From positions 38,924,426 to 38,988,425 of the forward strand of contig CP136064.1 of the NCBI GenBank assembly GCA_032622095.1: a DNA stretch of 64,000 bases. The letters run 5' to 3'. This document shows positions 60,142 to 64,000 of this stretch, piece after piece (within the stretch, counting starts at the first letter, position 1; every line of letters starts with the position of its first letter). The DNA comes from Siphonodentalium dalli (taxonomy: Eukaryota; Mollusca; Scaphopoda; Gadilida; Siphonodentaliidae). The translations under genes were made by a program, and so were the position numbers. The notes beneath the pieces were generated by a model. It did no database searches, was not told where the DNA came from, and was given only the letters and a program-made list of their open reading frames with translations.

Positions 60142-60277
60142 CATACATGTATCAGTACACCCTGTGTCTTCCCTTATTTCGTACTCTCACCCATGTATGT
60201 GAGTAGACGACTGGCTTAATAACAACACGGACCACACGTGCATGCGGCATAGATGTGATAATCCTAGACTATACAGG

Positions 60278-60370
60278 CGTTAATGCTATGAGGAGAGTAG
60301 TTGGGCGCGAAGCGCCCGGATGGTCGAAAAGATCGAGTGATATTCTCCTTCACCCCGCCGTTAATGCTAT
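60278..60370. mobile_element. 69-bp insertion between 12-bp direct repeats
   Basis: CGTTAATGCTAT occurs at 60278-60289 and 60359-60370. Between them is a 69-bp segment with the hairpin GGGCGCGAAGCGCCC and partly inverted GAGGAGA/TCTCCT ends. Confidence 0.6.
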
Positions 60371-60371
60371 C

Positions 60372-60628
60372 TTAACCCTTTCTCTACTAAATAACCACTA
60401 ACAAGTAGTTCCCGCGTATGAATTATTAAGATAACAAGTTCCGCGTCTGTTGAACTTGTTATCGGAACAGTTCCCGGGTCAAACAATAAATAGGAATCCT
60501 CTGCAATTGTATTTTCTGTTCCTCTGTCGTCTGTTTATACGTCCTGGACATCCCCCAGATGATGAATGAACCAATCCAATGTATATACGTTTATAACTGA
60601 ATGTGAGAATGTGTAAAGAAGGGGTTAA
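60372..60628. mobile_element. Possible TTAA-flanked MITE (257 bp)
   Basis: Ends TTAACCCTTTCT and, in reverse, TTAACCCCTTCTTTAC. TIRs are short and imperfect; the interior has AACAAGTTC inverted motifs. Confidence 0.5.
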
Positions 60629-60639
60629 GTATATTCTTC

Positions 60640-62300
60640 CACGAAAATAACAGGACAAGTAAATATGCGTATGACCCTAACTGTGAGTAGAATCAACTTG
60701 AAGTTGTTATGCGGGTGATAGACCGCTTAATTTCTGCAGCGAAAGCTGAATTATTTCACAGTGATGATTGTCAGTTCAGCGTTATAAGATCCCACTGAAC
60801 CATGCACACCGAGTGCCTAAACATGCACACCGAGTGCATTAGTAATGTTGTTGAGTTGGTTTAATTCAACATACTTATTATGATTGAATACATTTCTGCA
60901 TGTATATATATTCTTTACTCGAATAAGACTACCGGTACTTTCTCACATTGGCAAAAAACTGGTTTGGCAATTTTTCAAGCAACTCGTGACAGAACGATAA
61001 CGTTAACCAGAAGACTATATATAATGCTTATGAATTATAAACTGTTTGTGCACCACTGTTTATTATATGAGCATTAAAAATGAGTATATATAACTGCGGC
61101 CGATATCAACCATCACGACGCTCGAAAATTGCACAGAAAAATATTTCTCCCATTGAAGTTTCTTATGGAAAATCAAACTCCATGCAGGATTTACCTCCCT
61201 TGATGACTCGGTAAGACCGCTGCTACCGCCGACATTTTACCCACATTTGGCGGACTTCTGCGATATTAAGATATATACTAAGCGATCAGAGCGATATTCT
61301 GCCCTTGTTAATCACAAACAAGATCAAACAAAATTTATGTAAATTTTAAAACTTAAGTTTGAAAAGTCCCGCTAAAACCGAAGAACTATATTTCGAAACG
61401 GTGTGATTCGGTTCTCCGATTATTTTATCAACACAAAAGTCTAAACACACGTTTACAACATTGTCACAACTCTCACGGCAAGTCAAACACAAGAGTTCAA
61501 ATTTGCTGCATTTTTTACGTTTAGCTTGCGAAAATCGTCAACAAAACTACCGCTCTGATTTTCGATTCAGTCATTATGTTTTAGTGCGGGAATTGTTCTC
61601 AAAGCACATAGAAAATTTTATTTTGGAGCGATCGGGTTTCGCCATTTTTGCTGGAAAACCCCATGCTAAATATAGAAACACAGACTAGCACCCAGCCGGT
61701 GACAGAGCCAAAAAGGAAGTATGAAAGGTGCGCTCTGGTAGAGATTGATGGAAAATAGGCGATATACGAGATGGTAGGGCATTGTATATTTTATCCGTTA
61801 GATTGCATCATATTATAACATTACATGTATACTGAACAATAAGAAATCGCATAGCAAATGAAAGGTACGTACGAATTGGTATTTCATATAGCCAGGTAAC
61901 CTGATATACCACCCCCCCCCCCCCCCCAACCGAGAACATGAGAAAATCGAGAATCGCGTTTGACTCAAACAACCAATAGCACTAGTCTTGTCAAGTATAA
62001 ATGCTTGCCTAAACTTTGGCTGCACGTGTATGGCAAAAGTTACGTTTTAATATGAACTCGCCTAACACTGCTGACAAGGCTCGTCCTGATTGGTTAGAAG
62101 TCTATATTGTCCCTATAGATATTAACTCAACGTAGTTTTGGGGTACAACTGTACCAGAAAATTCAAACTGTATGCAGATGAAAGAGACATGGAACGGCTA
62201 TCTACCTATACCAATCCTGGTTATGATTTGAGATGTAACAACAGTGAGTCATACAAAACTGAAATGATTAGAGAAGCGACCAAGAACAAAAATAGTTGCC
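60640..62300. other. No gene recognised; poly-C tract near 61912
   Basis: Contains a run of about 16 C at 61912-61927. Short open frames only. Confidence 0.4.
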
Positions 62301-62302
62301 GT

Positions 62303-62752
62303 TTAACCCTTTCAGTGCCAGGGGCCGATCTGATCGGCCCTAATTTACGGTCTGTAAACAAAAAACATTTTATTTTTTTTAGATTTTTTTGGGTTGAATT
62401 TGTTTTGGGGTATGCTTAAGCATACTATAGCGAATTTAAAAACAAACTGGATAAAACCTTAGGGGCATGTTATAACTCAAAACTATCACCAAGTATTCAT
62501 AGTAATAATTTTGATGCCCATGAAAACTGTAAGATTCCCTGGCACTAAACCTACAAAATAAGTCTATCAGAAAAAATTATTAAAATTGTAAAAAATTGTA
62601 AAAAATAATAACAAATGATGAAAAATTGTTAGGCCAATGCATTCTCTTATATATGCGAGGCGACCTATGGTCGACTCGCATATATAAGAGAATGCATTGG
62701 CACAGGGTATATGGGTTGATACAAAAATCTGACCTGGCACTGAAAGGGTTAA
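62303..62752. mobile_element. TTAA element with one hairpin (CCCTTTCAGTGCC ends)
   Basis: Ends TTAACCCTTTCAGTGCCAGG and CCTGGCACTGAAAGGGTTAA, a perfect 20-bp TIR including the TTAA. A GGGCCGATCTGATCGGCCC palindrome lies near the left end. Near the right end is one CCAATGCATTCTC hairpin (62633-62702) of the same sequence as in the double-hairpin elements. Confidence 0.9.
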
Positions 62753-62901
62753 TGGTCGCGTGATTACTGACGTACAGTGAGAAGAGACGAGTTATTTTGG
62801 TTGGAAAAAACAATGGACAATTATAGTGTGTTTCTAGAAAACAAAAACTGCATGTTAATTCAACGATATCATATGCAATCGACTTACAAAATAAATAAAT
62901 A

Positions 62902-63011
62902 AATGGCGCATCGGCGTGAATATTCGATTTTGACTACAGAAACTGATTGTAGAACGACGCGATTTTTTTTATGCTGTCAAATTCTGATGATACATGCCGA
63001 TGCGCCATTTA
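62902..63011. mobile_element. 110-bp miniature TIR element
   Basis: Ends AATGGCGCATCGGCGTG and CATGCCGATGCGCCATT, inserted in an AAATA-rich site. No coding capacity. Confidence 0.75.
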
Positions 63012-63341
63012 TATATTTATCTATTGAATAACTCTCTGACTTCACCATTCAGATAGTAACAGCCAGGTAAGAACACGGTAAGTACGAGCATGATTGCCAG
63101 ACGCAGAATATATATATAACATCAAACGCGTTGAAGGAGAGACAACCCAATTCATATATAAACCATGCACTATCTAATTTCGCCCACCTATATGCACCGA
63201 CTGAACAACTTAAACTTAAAGGGTTGGCAGGTAGAGTTCCCTTTCACTCAAGTAAATGAGACGTGTCTTCATACTTAGGACATGATTAGAAACGCAGTCG
63301 GAAGACGAGGACGCCAATTTTATTGCGGGACTATATATAGC

Positions 63342-63862
63342 GATTGACTATATGGAGTAACAGGAACGGAACAGGGACAGGAACAACTTCCGAGTAACAG
63401 AATGACCATTTGGAGTAACAGGAATGAGAAACAGATGTATAAGCTGAAATTTATCGCGTTTTACGCTATGAAACAATATATAGTATACATCATTCGAAAG
63501 CATGGCCTCTCCCCTTCATGAATATTGCAACAATTCAACTTTTGAGAACTAGGCGTATAATTGGCATGGAACGTCGAGCGTTAAATCGGAAATTAGCCAA
63601 ATGTAAATTTTTCCGAGTAACATGAATGAGGAATAGAGATATAAACTTAATTTTCTCGCGTTTTACTCAATCAAACAATACACATTATACATCACTCGAA
63701 AGCATAGCCACTCCCCTAAAAGAATATTTCAACATGTAAACACTACTCCCGAGAACTTAGCATATTATTGGCGAGGAACGTCGAACGGTGAATCGGAAAT
63801 TAGCAAAAACAAAAAGTTGTTCCTGTTCCTTGTTCCGTTCCTGTTACTCCAAATAGTCAATC
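63342..63862. mobile_element. ~520-bp TIR element with two ~202-bp internal repeats
   Basis: TIRs of about 50 bp start GATTGACTATATGGAGTAAC and continue with AGGAACGGAAC and GGAACAACTT; the right end is the complement. Between them two direct copies begin GAGTAACAGGAATGAG (63413) and GAGTAACATGAATGAG (63615) and each ends near GAACGTCGA(G/A)CG. Confidence 0.87.
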
Positions 63863-64000
63863 CCTATGTATACCAAATTAGATCGCCTGGCTTTGAAATA
63901 ATTAACATAAACAGACAACAAGGAAGTTTTTTCAACTACATAGAGCTCACATGACATGACATTGGCTAAACTAACTGACATTTAATTAAATGCGGTATCA

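Overview
The window is eukaryotic nuclear DNA from an animal, AT-rich and very repeat-dense. Split genes with GT-AG introns, non-LTR retrotransposon relics and many short inverted-repeat DNA elements suggest a marine invertebrate. The sequence alone does not fix the phylum, and no bacterial or viral gene block is present.

Two protein-coding genes are well supported. (1) A minus-strand gene runs from about 19.24 kb down to 3.75 kb and encodes a glycine-rich domain protein (GRDP/DUF1399-like). I reconstructed seven phase-compatible coding exons. The first exon, with the start codon, was not found. One intron (6476-16854) is about 10.4 kb, so most repeats between 6.5 and 16.9 kb are intronic. 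(2) A single-exon, apparently intact cytochrome P450 (510 aa) lies on the plus strand at 58609-60141. Weaker candidates are an open frame over a 33-bp minisatellite (56067-57158) and a 71-aa single-pass membrane ORF (57342-57557).

Layout. 0-2.5 kb: a 26-bp tandem array and a double-hairpin element. 3.7-19.2 kb: the GRDP gene, with a decayed ~195-bp tandem array, TTAA-flanked MITEs and LINE fragments in its introns. 19.4-20.9 kb: a LINE 3' end. 21-27.5 kb: small tandem repeats, a 656-bp duplication carrying large palindromes, and foldbacks. 27.8-35.0 and 42.2-47.2 kb: two giant foldback elements of one family, each with perfect 3-bp target duplications (AGG, ATT). Their arms are about 2 kb and carry paired ATGGCGGCC-type motifs, and their centres hold decayed coding relics. 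35-42 kb and 47.5-52.5 kb: TTAA-type MITE families, a palindrome with a 5-bp duplication, a second double-hairpin element and short GCGC-palindrome clusters. 52.5-55.3 kb: a minus-strand LINE relic holding three nested insertions. 56-60 kb: the minisatellite ORF and the P450. 60-64 kb: more small inverted-repeat elements.

The genes show no operon-like relation. The main biological theme is inverted-repeat architecture. One hairpin cassette recurs inside two kinds of terminal-inverted-repeat element, a second unrelated element has the same two-hairpin layout, and two multi-kilobase foldbacks lie in opposite orientation.
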